NCBI RefSeq assembly: GCF_900117415.1
Contig: NZ_FPEI01000004.1
Span: 930,001-994,000, forward strand
Origin: Hyphomicrobium sp. CS1BSMeth3
Lineage (GTDB): Bacteria > Pseudomonadota > Alphaproteobacteria > Rhizobiales > Hyphomicrobiaceae
Direction: 5' to 3'
DNA length: 64,000 nucleotides
Each line of letters begins with the position of its first letter. The stretch's first letter is position 1. Shown one piece after another: positions 27,663 through 37,129 of the stretch. Made by a program: the position numbers and the translations under genes. The notes beneath the pieces were generated by a model that worked only from the letters and a program-made list of their open reading frames with translations, had not been told where the DNA came from and searched no databases.

Positions 27663-29585
27663 CTAGGCCCCCGAGCGCTCCTTGCTGATCATCCCGCGGG
27701 TATCCATGACGCCGGTGATCTCGTCGAGAATGGCCGGGTCGTCGATGGTCGCCGGCATCTTCCAGGCCTCGCCGTCGGCGATCGCGCGCATGGTGCCGCG
27801 CAGGATCTTTCCTGAACGCGTCTTCGGCAGGCGCGGAACGGTCATCACCTGCTTGAACGCGGCCACGGGACCGATCTCCTCGCGAACGAGCTTCACGACC
27901 TCGGACTCGATTTCCTTCGTATCGCGGTTCACGCCAGCATTGAGCACGATGAAGCCCATGGGGATCTGCCCCTTGAGCTCATCGGCAACGCCGATCACGG
28001 CGCATTCGCCGACATCCTTGTGCTTGGCGACGACCTCTTCCATCTGCCCGGTCGAGAGGCGGTGGCCGGCGACGTTGATCACGTCGTCCGTGCGCGCCAT
28101 CACGAAGACGTAGCCGTCCTTGTCGATGTAGCCGGCGTCGGATGTCGTGTAGTAGCCCCTGAAGTCCGAGAGGTAGCTCTTGCGGAAACGCTCGTCGTTG
28201 TTCCAGAGCGTCGGCAGACAGCTCGGCGGCAGCGGCAGGCGGACGGCGAGCGTGCCTGTCTCGCCGCGGCGCACCTCGTTCCCTTCCGGATTGAGCACTT
28301 GCAGATCGTAGCCCGGCATGGGCACGGTCGGTGAGCCGTACTTGACCGGCAGCGTGCCGAGCCCGACGGGATTGCCCGCGATCGGCCAGCCCGTCTCGGT
28401 CTGCCACCAATGATCGAGCACGGGCACCTTGAGATGCTGCTCGGCCCACTTGATGGTCTCGGGATCGGCCCGCTCGCCGGCAAGAAAGAGCGTGCGGAAT
28501 TTGCTGAGATCGTACTTCTTGATGAACTCGCCGTTCGGATCGTCCCGCTTGATGGCGCGGAACGCGGTCGGCGCGGTGAACATCGCCGCGACCTTGTGCT
28601 CGGAAATGACGCGCCAGAAAGCACCGGCATCGGGCGTACCGACGGGCTTGCCCTCGTAGAGGATGCTCGTCGCGCCGTGAAGAAGCGGCGCATAGACGAT
28701 GTAGCTGTGCCCCACGACCCAGCCGACGTCGGATGCGGCCCAGAACACGTCGCCCGGATCGACGCCGTAGTGGTTCTTCATGGTCCACTTGAGCGCGACC
28801 ATGTGCCCGCCGTTGTCGCGCACCACGCCTTTCGGCGCGCCGGTCGTGCCCGACGTGTAGAGGATGTAGAGCGGATCGGTCGCCGCGACCGTCACGCACT
28901 CGGACTTGTGCCCGCGCTTCTTCGCATCGGCGACGAGCGCTGCCCAATCATGATCACGGCCGGCGATGAGCGATGCCTTCTCCATCGGCCGTTGCAGGAT
29001 GATGCAGTTCTTCGGCTTGTGCGCGGCGATCTCGATCGCCTTGTCGAGGAGCGGCTTGTAGGGAATGACGCGCGCCGTCTCGATGCCGCAGCTCGCGGTG
29101 AGCACGGCGACGGGCTGGCAGTCATCGAAACGCGTCGCGAGCTCGCTCGCCGCAAAGCCGCCGAAGACCACGGAATGGATGGCGCCGATGCGGGCGCACG
29201 CGAGCATGGCGATCGCGGCTTCCGGCACCATCGGCATGTAGATGATGACGCGATCGCCTTTCTGGACGCCGAGATCCTGGAGCACCGCACCGAGCGTCGC
29301 GACTTCGTCGGTCAGCTCCGCATAGGTGTACGACTTGACCGTCTTAGTTACCGGGCTGTCGTAGATCAGGGCCTTCTGCTTGCCGCGGCCGGCGGCGACA
29401 TGGCGGTCGAGGCAGTTGTAGGCGGTGTTGCACTCGGCGCCGACGAACCACCGCCCGTACTCGCCGAGATGCGGATTGAAGACCTTGGTCGCCGGCTTCA
29501 CCCAGTCTATCTCTGCCGCCGCTCTCGCCCAGAAGTTTTCCGGGCAACGTTTCCAGTCAGCATAGACCTCGGCGTAGCGGCTCAC
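27663..29585 (-). CDS. prpE: Propionyl-CoA synthetase (acyl-CoA synthetase)
   Basis: This 640-residue ANL-superfamily enzyme activates propionate to propionyl-CoA through an acyl-adenylate. Motifs are YTSGTTGAPKGVVRD (phosphate loop), WWQTETGWPIAGN (A5 region), YTTSDAGYIDKDGY and the catalytic lysine in LPKTRSGKILRG. The start RYAEVYADWKRCPENFW, and the lack of the acetyl-CoA synthetase-specific insertions, favour PrpE. GTG 29585 follows ACGGAGGGCC at seven bases and is preferred to ATG 29633. The acyl-CoA genes at 31-33.5 kb lie nearby on the same strand but are separated by other genes. Confidence 0.93.
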   Translation of the reverse strand: MSRYAEVYADWKRCPENFWARAAAEIDWVKPATKVFNPHLGEYGRWFVGAECNTAYNCLDRHVAAGRGKQKALIYDSPVTKTVKSYTYAELTDEVATLGAVLQDLGVQKGDRVIIYMPMVPEAAIAMLACARIGAIHSVVFGGFAASELATRFDDCQPVAVLTASCGIETARVIPYKPLLDKAIEIAAHKPKNCIILQRPMEKASLIAGRDHDWAALVADAKKRGHKSECVTVAATDPLYILYTSGTTGAPKGVVRDNGGHMVALKWTMKNHYGVDPGDVFWAASDVGWVVGHSYIVYAPLLHGATSILYEGKPVGTPDAGAFWRVISEHKVAAMFTAPTAFRAIKRDDPNGEFIKKYDLSKFRTLFLAGERADPETIKWAEQHLKVPVLDHWWQTETGWPIAGNPVGLGTLPVKYGSPTVPMPGYDLQVLNPEGNEVRRGETGTLAVRLPLPPSCLPTLWNNDERFRKSYLSDFRGYYTTSDAGYIDKDGYVFVMARTDDVINVAGHRLSTGQMEEVVAKHKDVGECAVIGVADELKGQIPMGFIVLNAGVNRDTKEIESEVVKLVREEIGPVAAFKQVMTVPRLPKTRSGKILRGTMRAIADGEAWKMPATIDDPAILDEITGVMDTRGMISKERSGA

Positions 29586-29693
29586 TGTACGGCCCTCCGT
29601 AGATTCCTGCAGTATGATCTGCCTTTTCACCACCGATCCGACGCCCGCCGCAATAGGAAAGGCGTAGGGTCCCGGCCACCCTCGGAATGGCCG

Positions 29694-30203
29694 CTATGAG
29701 CGTGCGGCAACCATGCCGCGGAATTTTTCGAGTGCTCCCGCCTCGATCTCGACGGCCAGCAGGCGGGCAGGATCCACCGGCCCGGGCAGCCTGATCTGGC
29801 CCGGCGGGACCCGAATAAACCCGAGCCGCCCGTAATAAGCCATGTCGCCAACGAGCAGGACGAGCGCCTCGCCCCTAGCACGCGCAGCATCGAGAACTTC
29901 AGCAACGAGGCGGCGCGCATAGCCCCGGCCTGCCAGCTCGGGGGTGACGGCCAGCGGCCCAAGCAGGAGCGCACCCGGACGGCCACCGATCGTGACTTCA
30001 GTCATGCGGACGGCAGCGATGAGCCGATCAGCCTGCACAGCGACGCGACAGTAGGGTGACAGATCCGGCGCCCCCTCACGTACGCGATAGGCCGTCCGCG
30101 CAAAGCGGCCGGGACTGAACGCGAGTGCCTGCAGGGCCACGATCGCTGGCAGATCCTCTGGCACGGCAGGCCGTGTCTCGACGGCAAGCACATCACTGGT
30201 CAT
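29694..30203 (-). CDS. GNAT family N-acetyltransferase
   Basis: This 169-residue acetyl-CoA-dependent acetyltransferase has the CoA-binding motif A in LLLGPLAVTPELAGRGYARRLVAEVL (Q/RxxGxG/A form, here GRGYAR) and motif B around GDMAYYGRLGFIRVPPGQIRLPG. That last stretch resembles the YhbS-type predicted acetyltransferases. ATG 30203 is chosen because the domain begins there; the upstream extension has no domain. The substrate is unknown. It is 108 bp upstream of prpE on the same strand; whether they share a promoter is unclear. Confidence 0.87.
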   Translation of the reverse strand: MTSDVLAVETRPAVPEDLPAIVALQALAFSPGRFARTAYRVREGAPDLSPYCRVAVQADRLIAAVRMTEVTIGGRPGALLLGPLAVTPELAGRGYARRLVAEVLDAARARGEALVLLVGDMAYYGRLGFIRVPPGQIRLPGPVDPARLLAVEIEAGALEKFRGMVAARS

Positions 30204-30468
30204 CAGACAAAAGGCCCCGATGTATCCTGGCGCCACGCCACTCAGATGATAAAGCGCGCCCCGGCCGGCAGTCGGCCAAGGCGCGCCGGGAAGCACCTAG
30301 ACCCGGCGATCTCCGGCGTCAATCAGACATATGGAGGGAGGCGGCAGCGCTATGCGCTTGGCGTCTCAAGAGATCGGGCGCAAGATCATCGCGAGGGTTG
30401 CGCTTGCACGTCGCGCATCGGGGCTGTAATGCAGCCCAGCTCTCTCAGGCCACGAGGACGCTCACCAG

Positions 30469-30834
30469 GTGTACAATTGCTCGAAGTGTCCCGGATTCTG
30501 CTGCTCATATCCGGTGATCGCCATCAACAAGCGAGATGTCGAGCGGCTCGCGCGCTATCACGAGGTCTCCTTTGACACGGCCGTGAAGCGCTTTACCAAG
30601 CGCGCGCATGGGCACAAGTACCTGCTGCGGCGCAAGGCCGATCCGCATTTCGGCAAGATCTGCCGCTTCTTCGACACCGAGGCGCGCCGCTGCACGATCT
30701 ACAAGGCGCGGCCGTCGACGTGCCGCTCCTATCCGGGGCCGGGCCGCTGCGGCTATTACGACTTCCTGAGCTTCGAGCGCCGCGCCCAGAACGATCCCGA
30801 GCGCGTCGCGGTCACGGATCACAGCGAGAATTAA
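30469..30834 (+). CDS. YkgJ-family cysteine cluster protein
   Basis: This 121-residue protein has a cysteine-rich metal-binding pattern: CSKCPGFCC at the N-terminus, then CRFF, RRCTIYKARPSTCRSYP and GRCGYY. It fits the Zn- or Fe-binding YkgJ/UPF0153 family, whose biochemical role is not established. The start is GTG 30469, with GAGGACGC upstream. Composition and spacing are typical. It converges on the acyl-CoA dehydrogenase gene, with the family E and F repeats in between. Confidence 0.85.
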   Translation: MYNCSKCPGFCCSYPVIAINKRDVERLARYHEVSFDTAVKRFTKRAHGHKYLLRRKADPHFGKICRFFDTEARRCTIYKARPSTCRSYPGPGRCGYYDFLSFERRAQNDPERVAVTDHSEN

Positions 30835-30864
30835 AGCCGACACGCGGACTGCGTGCTCCCTTCC

Positions 30865-30980
30865 CCTTCTCCCCGTGTTTACGGGGAGAAGGTCGGGATG
30901 AGGGGCGGGAACTTGTGCTGACGTTTGCGTATGCCGCCGCCCCTCACCCTAACCCTCTCCCCGTAAGCACGGGGAGAGGG
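30865..30980. repeat. Family E double-hairpin (REP-like) element
   Basis: Two strong hairpins, CCTTCTCCCCGT/ACGGGGAGAAGG (30865-30892) and CCCTCTCCCCGT/ACGGGGAGAGGG (30953-30980), are each closed by a four-base loop. They flank the inner inverted pair GATGAGGGGCGG/CCGCCCCTCACC, so the whole unit can fold on itself. Such CTTCTCCCCGT-type elements are widespread in Hyphomicrobiales intergenic DNA. It lies just after the YkgJ gene. Confidence 0.85.
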
Positions 30981-31032
30981 GACTAGAGGGACACCGCTGC
31001 TCGGCCGCCTCGATTTCGCGCTGTCCGCATGG

Positions 31033-31165
31033 CCGCCGCGGGCATGGCACCACGGAAGAATGCGATAGCACCTCTTCCCAGCAGCCCGCGGCCAAGAATG
31101 GAGCTCCGCCGCGGGCATAGCACAACAGTGGAACGCGGCAGCACCTCTTCCCAGCAGCCCGCGGC
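31033..31165. repeat. Family F: two 73-bp-period direct repeats
   Basis: Two imperfect tandem units, each starting CCGCCGCGGGCAT and ending GCACCTCTTCCCAGCAGCCC GCGGC, recur with a period of 73 bp; roughly 60 bp are conserved in each. The second unit ends four bases before the stop of the convergent acyl-CoA dehydrogenase gene. Together with family E it fills the 335-bp gap between convergent genes. Confidence 0.8.
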
Positions 31166-31169
31166 ACTT

Positions 31170-32339
31170 TCAATAAGACTTAGGCAGCCCCAACTGCCGC
31201 TCGGCCACATGCGAGAGAACGAGCTCGCGCGAGACCGGCGCGATGCGCGCGATGAGGATCTCGCGCAGGTAGCGTTCCACGTGGAACTCCTTCGCGTAGC
31301 CCATGCCGCCGTGCGTCATGATCGCGGTCTCGCAAGCCTCGAAGCCCGCTTCGCCCGCGAGATACTTCGCCGAATTCGACTCGATCCCGCACGGCAGGCC
31401 GCGGTCGTAGAGCGAGGCCGCCTTGAACACCATGAGATTTGCCGCCTCGAGGTTCATCCAGCAGCGCGCGAGCGGATGCTGAATGGCCTGGTTCTGGCCA
31501 ATGGGCCGGCCGAACACGACGCGGTCCTTGGCGTACTGCGTCGCACGATCGATGGCCGCGCGACCGAGCCCCACGGCCTCCGAGGCGATCAGGATGCGCT
31601 CGGGGTTCATGCCGTGCAGGATGTACTGGAAGCCCTTGCCTTCCTCGCCGATGCGATCCTCGATCGGAATGTGAAAGCCGTCGAAGAACACCTGGTTGGA
31701 GTCGACGGCCTTGCGGCCCATCTTCTCGATCTCGCGCACCTCGACGGTCTTGCGGTCGATGGTCGTGTAGAAGAGCGAGAGGCCTTCCGTCGGCTTCTTC
31801 ACCTCCTCGAGCGGCGTCGTACGCGCGAGCAGCAGCATCTTCTCGGCGACCTGCGCCGTCGAGATCCAGATCTTGGCGCCGTGGACCTTGTAGCCTGAGT
31901 TGCCATCGCGCACCGCGCGCGTCTTGAGGCGCGTCGTGTCCAGGCCGACGTTCGGCTCGGTGACGGCAAAGCAGCTCTTCTCCTTGCCGGCGATGAGCGG
32001 CGGCAGCATGCGCTGCTTCTGCTCATCATTGCCGAACACCACGACCGGGTTCAGGCCGAAGATGTTCATGTGGATCGCGGAGGCGCCCTGCATGCCGGCG
32101 CCCGACTCCGCAATGGCCTGCATCATGATCGCAGCTTCGGTGATGCCGAGACCTGCGCCGCCGTACTGCTCCGGCATGGCAATGCCGAGCCAGCCGTCAG
32201 TAGCCAATGCCTGATGCAGCTCCACGGGAAAGCCGCCGTGACGGTCTTTCTCGAGCCAGTAGCTGTCGCCGAACCGCGCGCAGACCTTGAAGATCGCATC
32301 GCGGATGCCCTGCTGCTCCTCGGTGAAGGAGAAATCCAT
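31170..32339 (-). CDS. Acyl-CoA dehydrogenase
   Basis: This 389-residue flavoenzyme oxidises acyl-CoA to trans-2-enoyl-CoA, passing electrons to ETF. Domains run N-terminal helical (MDFSFTEEQQGIRDAIF), central FAD-binding barrel (CFAVTEPNVGLDTTRLKTRA, KIWISTAQVAEKML) and C-terminal helical (TAIMTHGGMGYAKEFHVERY). Length is typical. It lies 23 bp downstream of the racemase gene on the same strand, suggesting joint use on a branched-chain or other acyl-CoA. The chain specificity is not readable. Confidence 0.93.
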   Translation of the reverse strand: MDFSFTEEQQGIRDAIFKVCARFGDSYWLEKDRHGGFPVELHQALATDGWLGIAMPEQYGGAGLGITEAAIMMQAIAESGAGMQGASAIHMNIFGLNPVVVFGNDEQKQRMLPPLIAGKEKSCFAVTEPNVGLDTTRLKTRAVRDGNSGYKVHGAKIWISTAQVAEKMLLLARTTPLEEVKKPTEGLSLFYTTIDRKTVEVREIEKMGRKAVDSNQVFFDGFHIPIEDRIGEEGKGFQYILHGMNPERILIASEAVGLGRAAIDRATQYAKDRVVFGRPIGQNQAIQHPLARCWMNLEAANLMVFKAASLYDRGLPCGIESNSAKYLAGEAGFEACETAIMTHGGMGYAKEFHVERYLREILIARIAPVSRELVLSHVAERQLGLPKSY

Positions 32340-32362
32340 GCGGGTGTTTCCTGCTCTTTGTT

Positions 32363-33517
32363 TCAGCGCGGCTTGCTGACGATACCGCGTTCGATGAACG
32401 ATGCGATCTCGCTCGGTGAGTATCCTGCTGCCTTCAGCACGGCTTCGCTGTCGGTGCCGGCGGCCTTCGACGGCCCCGCGATCTCCGGCGGCGTGCGGCT
32501 GAAACGCGGACCCGGTGCCGGCTGCACGACGCCATCGCGCTCGACGAAAGTTGCGCGCGCCACATTGTGAGGATGCGCGCCGACTTCCTTCATCGCGAGC
32601 ACGGGCGCGAAGCAGGCGTCGCTGTCAGCGAAGACCGCCGTCCACTCATCGCGCGTGCGCGTCTTGAAGACTTCGGCATAGCGCTTGGCGAGTGTCGGCC
32701 AGCCGGCGCGATCATGCTGCTTCGGCAAATTCTCACCCGCGATGCCGAGGCGCTCGAGAAGGTCGGCATAGAAGCGCTTTTCGATCGAGCCGATCGAGAC
32801 CCATTTGCCGTCCTTCGTCTCGTAGACGCCGTACCAGGGCGCGCCGGTATCGAGGATATTCTCGCCGCGCTCGTCCTTCCACATGCCGCCGGCGAGGAAG
32901 CCGTAGATGCCCGCCATGAGCAGCGAGGCACCATCGACCATGGCCGCATCCACGACCTGCCCCTTGCCCGAATTCCGCGCTTCCAGAATGCCGCACAGCA
33001 CGCCGAACGCGAGCAGCATACCGCCGCCGCCGAAATCGCCCACCAGATTGAGCGGCGGGATCGGCGGGCCATTCTTCTCGCCAATGGCGTGAAGCGCGCC
33101 GGACAACGCAATGTAGTTGATGTCGTGCCCCGCACGCGGCGCCATCGGGCCGTCCTGGCCAAAGCCCGTCATGCGGCCGAACACGAGCTTCGGATTGACC
33201 TCCCAGAGCACCTCCGGCCCAAGTCCGAGCCGCTCCATGACGCCCGGCCGGAAACCCTCGATCAGAGCATCGGCGCCCTTCACGAGCCGGCGGACGATGT
33301 TGCGGCCGGCCTCCGTCTTCACGTCCACCGCAACCGACTGCCGCCCGCGATGCAGCACCTCGAAGCGCGGCTCGCGCCCCGGCAGGCCCAGATCGGCGCC
33401 GTCCGAGCGATCGACGCGGACGACCTCCGCGCCCATGTCGGACAGCATCATGCCGCAGAACGGAGCCGGCCCGATGCCGGCCATCTCGATGATGCGGACA
33501 CCCTTCAGCGGCCCCAT
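32363..33517 (-). CDS. CaiB/BaiF-fold protein, alpha-methylacyl-CoA racemase type
   Basis: This 384-residue class III CoA-transferase-fold enzyme carries residues H131 (GHDINY), D161 (LVGDFGGGG) and E246 (GSIEKRF). Their spacing matches the catalytic His126, Asp156 and Glu241 of the Mycobacterium tuberculosis 2-methylacyl-CoA racemase, as I recall them. It is thus more likely a racemase interconverting (R)- and (S)-2-methylacyl-CoA than a CoA-transferase. The acyl-CoA dehydrogenase 23 bp downstream would act on the (S)-form, a coherent pair for branched-chain degradation. Confidence 0.9.
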   Translation of the reverse strand: MGPLKGVRIIEMAGIGPAPFCGMMLSDMGAEVVRVDRSDGADLGLPGREPRFEVLHRGRQSVAVDVKTEAGRNIVRRLVKGADALIEGFRPGVMERLGLGPEVLWEVNPKLVFGRMTGFGQDGPMAPRAGHDINYIALSGALHAIGEKNGPPIPPLNLVGDFGGGGMLLAFGVLCGILEARNSGKGQVVDAAMVDGASLLMAGIYGFLAGGMWKDERGENILDTGAPWYGVYETKDGKWVSIGSIEKRFYADLLERLGIAGENLPKQHDRAGWPTLAKRYAEVFKTRTRDEWTAVFADSDACFAPVLAMKEVGAHPHNVARATFVERDGVVQPAPGPRFSRTPPEIAGPSKAAGTDSEAVLKAAGYSPSEIASFIERGIVSKPR

Positions 33518-33699
33518 CTGCGTCTCCTCTTGATGATTGTTCTGACCGGCTTATTCGAGCGATCGGCCCCGGGATGTTCAGTTCCCGCGGACGCTTCTTA
33601 ACGTGTCATTCACTGTAGCCCAAGAGCGTAATCATTCAGCAAGGGGCCTTGTGGTTGGATGGCGTTCAACAAGAGGGACATCCGCGGAGTAAGCGTCCG

Positions 33700-36036
33700 G
33701 TGCCCGACCGCAACGATAAAAACGACGAGGCAGTGCCGTCGTCCGGCGCCGAAGGCGTGCCCGGCGAACGCCCTGCGCGCGGCCGAACACACGACGGGAG
33801 GGGCCCCTTCTCCGTTCACGATGGCTCGATCGTGTTGCGCCGGCTCGCGCGCCTCTTGCAGCGTCCGGGTGTCGCCGAGCGCATCGCGGAGCGCGCCCTG
33901 CGCGACCAGAGACGTCGCCGCCGGCAAGAGCCGGATCATCACGCGATCGCGCATCCAGGGCTCGAGCAGCTCAAGGACCTCGAGTGGGAGCTGCGCGACA
34001 ACGAAGCGCGCTATCGCGATCTTCTCGACCGCCAGAGCCACGTCATCAGCCGTACGGACATGGATGGCCGGCTCACGTTCGTGAACCGCTCGTTCTGCCG
34101 GACATTCGGTGTCGATGCAGAGATCGTGCTCGGCACGAACTTCGCGCCTGTCGTCGTCGATGGCCATAGCTGGCCGCCCGCATCGAACGCACCGGCCGCG
34201 CCCTTCGAGCTTCGGCTGCTGACAGCGCACGGCCCACGGTGGTTCGCCTTCGAGCAGCAAACGGCTGCCACCATCGACGGCGTCGGCACCGAGATCCAGC
34301 GCGTCGGCCGCGACATCACGGATCAGCGCCGCATCGAGCAGGAGCTGGCGACAGCCCGCGATGCAGCCGAAACGGCCAACCGGGCGAAGTCGCGTTTCCT
34401 CGCGACCATGAGCCACGAGATCCGCACGCCGATGAACGGCATCCTCGGCATGTCGGCGCTTCTCGCAGAGACGGCACTCGACGCCGAGCAGCGGACCTAC
34501 ACGCACGCCATCGAGGAATCGGCGCGCACGCTGCTCGCGCTGATCGACGAAATCCTCGACTTCTCGCGCATCGAGGCCGGCAGGCTCGAGATTGCGGCCG
34601 ATCCCTTCGAGCTCGACCAGTGTGTGGAATCCGCCGTCGAGCTTCTGCAGCCCAAAGCGAGCGAGAAGAAGCTCGATCTCGCCTGGTGGATCGAGCCCTC
34701 GCTGCCGAAGCTCGTCATCGGCGATGCCATGCGCTTGCGGCAGATCCTGCTGAACCTCATCGGCAACGCGATCAAGTTCACCGACCGCGGCGGCATCGCC
34801 GTCCGGATCGACGGCGATCTCGAGCCCTCGGGTTCGGCCGTGCGTCTGCGCATCCGCGTGACGGACACCGGCATCGGCATGGCCGAAAGCACGCTGCCGG
34901 CGCTCTTCAGCGAGTTCGAGCAGACCGACGAGGCTGTGCGGCGCCAGCGCGGCGGCACCGGTCTCGGGCTCGCGATCTCGCGCCGGCTCGCGCGGGGCAT
35001 GGGCGGCGACATCGTCGTTACGAGCGCGCTCGGCATCGGCTCGACGTTCTCGCTCAGCCTTTCGGTCGGCATCAAGCCGCAGAACCGCCCTGTGCTCGAA
35101 GTGCCGTCGCGCATTGGCGAGCCGCAGCTCATCCTCGTCGCCCTCGACGGCCCTGTGGAGCGTCGCATCGTCGCGGAAATCCTGCGCTCGCTCGGCTTCG
35201 ACGCCATCGAGAGCAACGTCGCCGATGCCCATCGCCTCGTGCGCGGCCCCCGTGCGCCGAGCCGCCCCTTCAGCACGCTGCTGGTCGGCGGCGAGAGCGG
35301 CGTGGACGGGGCACGTCACCTGCTCGAGGCCATGCGCCGTGGCGACAAGAGCGCCGTACGCGGCGTCGTCCTGATCGAACCGTCGAGCCGCCCGTCGCTC
35401 CCCGCCTTCAAGGCGAGCGGCTTCGATGCCTACCTAGTGCGCCCCGTGCGGCCGTCGTCCATTGTGACGCAGGTCGTCTCGCGCGGCGGCGCGCAGCCGC
35501 CGGCATCGGCAATAGCGCCGCATCGCGTGCCGGCCGCCGAGAGCGCCGACCCGGGACACAGCGGCATCCGAGTCCTGCTCGCCGAGGACAACGATATCAA
35601 TGCGCTGCTCGCCACGCGCATGATCGAGCGTTCAGGCTGCAAGGTCGAGCGCGTGACCAATGGCCGCGAGGCCGTGGAGGCCCTCCGCGCGACGATCGAC
35701 GGCGCCGCGGCACGCTATGATCTCGTGTTCATGGACATGCTCATGCCCGAGGTCGACGGCCTCGAAGCGACACGCCAGATCAAGGACATGTTCGAGACGG
35801 CGGGCGGGCGCCGCCCCCCGATCGTGGCGCTCACGGCCAATGCGTTCAGTGAGGATCGCCAGCGCTGCCTCGACGGCGGCATGGACGACTATCTGGCCAA
35901 GCCCTTCGAGCCCGACGATCTCGAGCTCGTTCTCAGCAACTGGTGCGGCAATGCCCATCCGCGCCAGCCGGACGGGGCCCTCGATACGGTCAGCGACCCC
36001 ATTGCGGACACCGACGTGGCCCGCGTCGCGAGCTGA
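33700..36036 (+). CDS. Hybrid sensor histidine kinase/response regulator
   Basis: This roughly 778-residue cytoplasmic-looking kinase lacks an evident membrane segment. The Arg-rich N-terminus is followed by a PAS domain ([20 protein letters not shown]), the dimerisation domain with phospho-acceptor His239 ([15 protein letters not shown]) and the ATPase domain ([29 protein letters not shown]). A degenerate receiver-like segment follows ([11 protein letters not shown] where the phospho-Asp should be), then an intact receiver with Asp679 ([11 protein letters not shown]) and Lys in YLAKPFEP. The frame opens at TTG 33649; GTG 33700 with GGAGTAAGC upstream is preferred. Confidence 0.92.
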   Translation: MPDRNDKNDEAVPSSGAEGVPGERPARGRTHDGRGPFSVHDGSIVLRRLARLLQRPGVAERIAERALRDQRRRRRQEPDHHAIAHPGLEQLKDLEWELRDNEARYRDLLDRQSHVISRTDMDGRLTFVNRSFCRTFGVDAEIVLGTNFAPVVVDGHSWPPASNAPAAPFELRLLTAHGPRWFAFEQQTAATIDGVGTEIQRVGRDITDQRRIEQELATARDAAETANRAKSRFLATMSHEIRTPMNGILGMSALLAETALDAEQRTYTHAIEESARTLLALIDEILDFSRIEAGRLEIAADPFELDQCVESAVELLQPKASEKKLDLAWWIEPSLPKLVIGDAMRLRQILLNLIGNAIKFTDRGGIAVRIDGDLEPSGSAVRLRIRVTDTGIGMAESTLPALFSEFEQTDEAVRRQRGGTGLGLAISRRLARGMGGDIVVTSALGIGSTFSLSLSVGIKPQNRPVLEVPSRIGEPQLILVALDGPVERRIVAEILRSLGFDAIESNVADAHRLVRGPRAPSRPFSTLLVGGESGVDGARHLLEAMRRGDKSAVRGVVLIEPSSRPSLPAFKASGFDAYLVRPVRPSSIVTQVVSRGGAQPPASAIAPHRVPAAESADPGHSGIRVLLAEDNDINALLATRMIERSGCKVERVTNGREAVEALRATIDGAAARYDLVFMDMLMPEVDGLEATRQIKDMFETAGGRRPPIVALTANAFSEDRQRCLDGGMDDYLAKPFEPDDLELVLSNWCGNAHPRQPDGALDTVSDPIADTDVARVAS

Positions 36037-36217
36037 GATCTGCGCCACGACCACATTCTCGTCGGAATTCTCGATACCAGTGGCCCCGTCATCGGCGGGG
36101 CGCACCCTAACAGCCGAGTTCTGCACGCATTTTGCACGGGGGCGCGAAGCGGCTATCTTGAAGGCCCGGCGCAAGGAGCAGCCGGACGGTGCGTGCGCCC
36201 GAGAGGCAGGAGATCTT

Positions 36218-37129
36218 ATGGTCCACATGCGAGCCGCACGGGCGCGTTTAGCCGCTGCTGTGCTTGCCGGTGCCGCGGCCTGCATTGGATCCGGCTCCGC
36301 ACGCGCGCACCCGCACGTCTGGGTGACGACGGAGACGACCGTGCTCTACGAGAACGGCACGATCGTCGGCCTGCGCCAGAAGTGGTCGTTCGACGACTTC
36401 TATACGTCCATGGCCATCCAGGGCCTCGATACGAACAACGACGGCACCTATGACCGCAGCGAGCTCGCGGAGCTGGCCAAGGTCAACATGGATGGCCTCA
36501 AGGAGTTCGAGTACTTCACCGCCGCCAAGCTCGGATCCGAGAAGCTGAAGTTCGACGCGCCGAAGGACTTCTGGCTCGAGCACGCCGAGGCGCCCGAAGG
36601 CGCGGTGGAAGTCACGATGAAGACCGGCGATGCCGCCTTCGAGGGCACGGGCGCCGAGATCGTCAAGCCGCCGGAGCCGCCCAAGGGCATGTTCGCGCGC
36701 CTGTGGGACTGGCTGTTCGGCAGCTCGGCGAGCCAGCCGAAGACGGAGGCGGCGGCACCGCCCGAGCGGCCGAAAGTCCTGAGCCTCCACTTTACGCTGC
36801 CGCTCGCCCAGCCGGTGCTGGCGGAAGCGCCGGGCTTCTCCTTCACGATCGCCGACCCGAGCTTCTTCATCGCTTTCCAGCCGGCGGAGAAAGACCCCGT
36901 GGCGCTCGGTCAGGGCGCGCCGCAAGGCTGCCGGATCTCCATCGGCGATGCGCCGCCTGAAAAGACGACGCCACCAACGGCCGAAGACGTTGCGAAGGCC
37001 CTCAAGGAGCCCGATCCCGCCGCTGACGCGAGCCGGCTCGGCGATGCTTTCACCCAGCAGTTCGGCGGTCAATCAGTCGGCTTCGGCTTTGTCAGGCCGG
37101 CCACGATCTCGTGCGGTCCACCCTCATGA
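36218..37129 (+). CDS. DUF1007 family periplasmic protein
   Basis: This 303-residue protein has a signal peptide ending in ARAHPHVWV; the AHPHVW motif directly after cleavage is the DUF1007 signature and may bind a metal. A domain rich in acidic residues follows, with EF-hand-like DTNNDGTYDRSELAEL near residue 70. The family often accompanies nickel/cobalt transporters, and here the stop overlaps the start of one in ATGA, indicating translational coupling. The start follows GGCAGGAGATCTT. The exact role (metal delivery or sensing) is not known. Confidence 0.88.
   Translation: MVHMRAARARLAAAVLAGAAACIGSGSARAHPHVWVTTETTVLYENGTIVGLRQKWSFDDFYTSMAIQGLDTNNDGTYDRSELAELAKVNMDGLKEFEYFTAAKLGSEKLKFDAPKDFWLEHAEAPEGAVEVTMKTGDAAFEGTGAEIVKPPEPPKGMFARLWDWLFGSSASQPKTEAAAPPERPKVLSLHFTLPLAQPVLAEAPGFSFTIADPSFFIAFQPAEKDPVALGQGAPQGCRISIGDAPPEKTTPPTAEDVAKALKEPDPAADASRLGDAFTQQFGGQSVGFGFVRPATISCGPPS

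Noticed and set aside
33610-35319. 569-residue minus-strand frame
   Set aside because: It is antisense to the hybrid histidine kinase, which carries complete kinase and receiver motifs.
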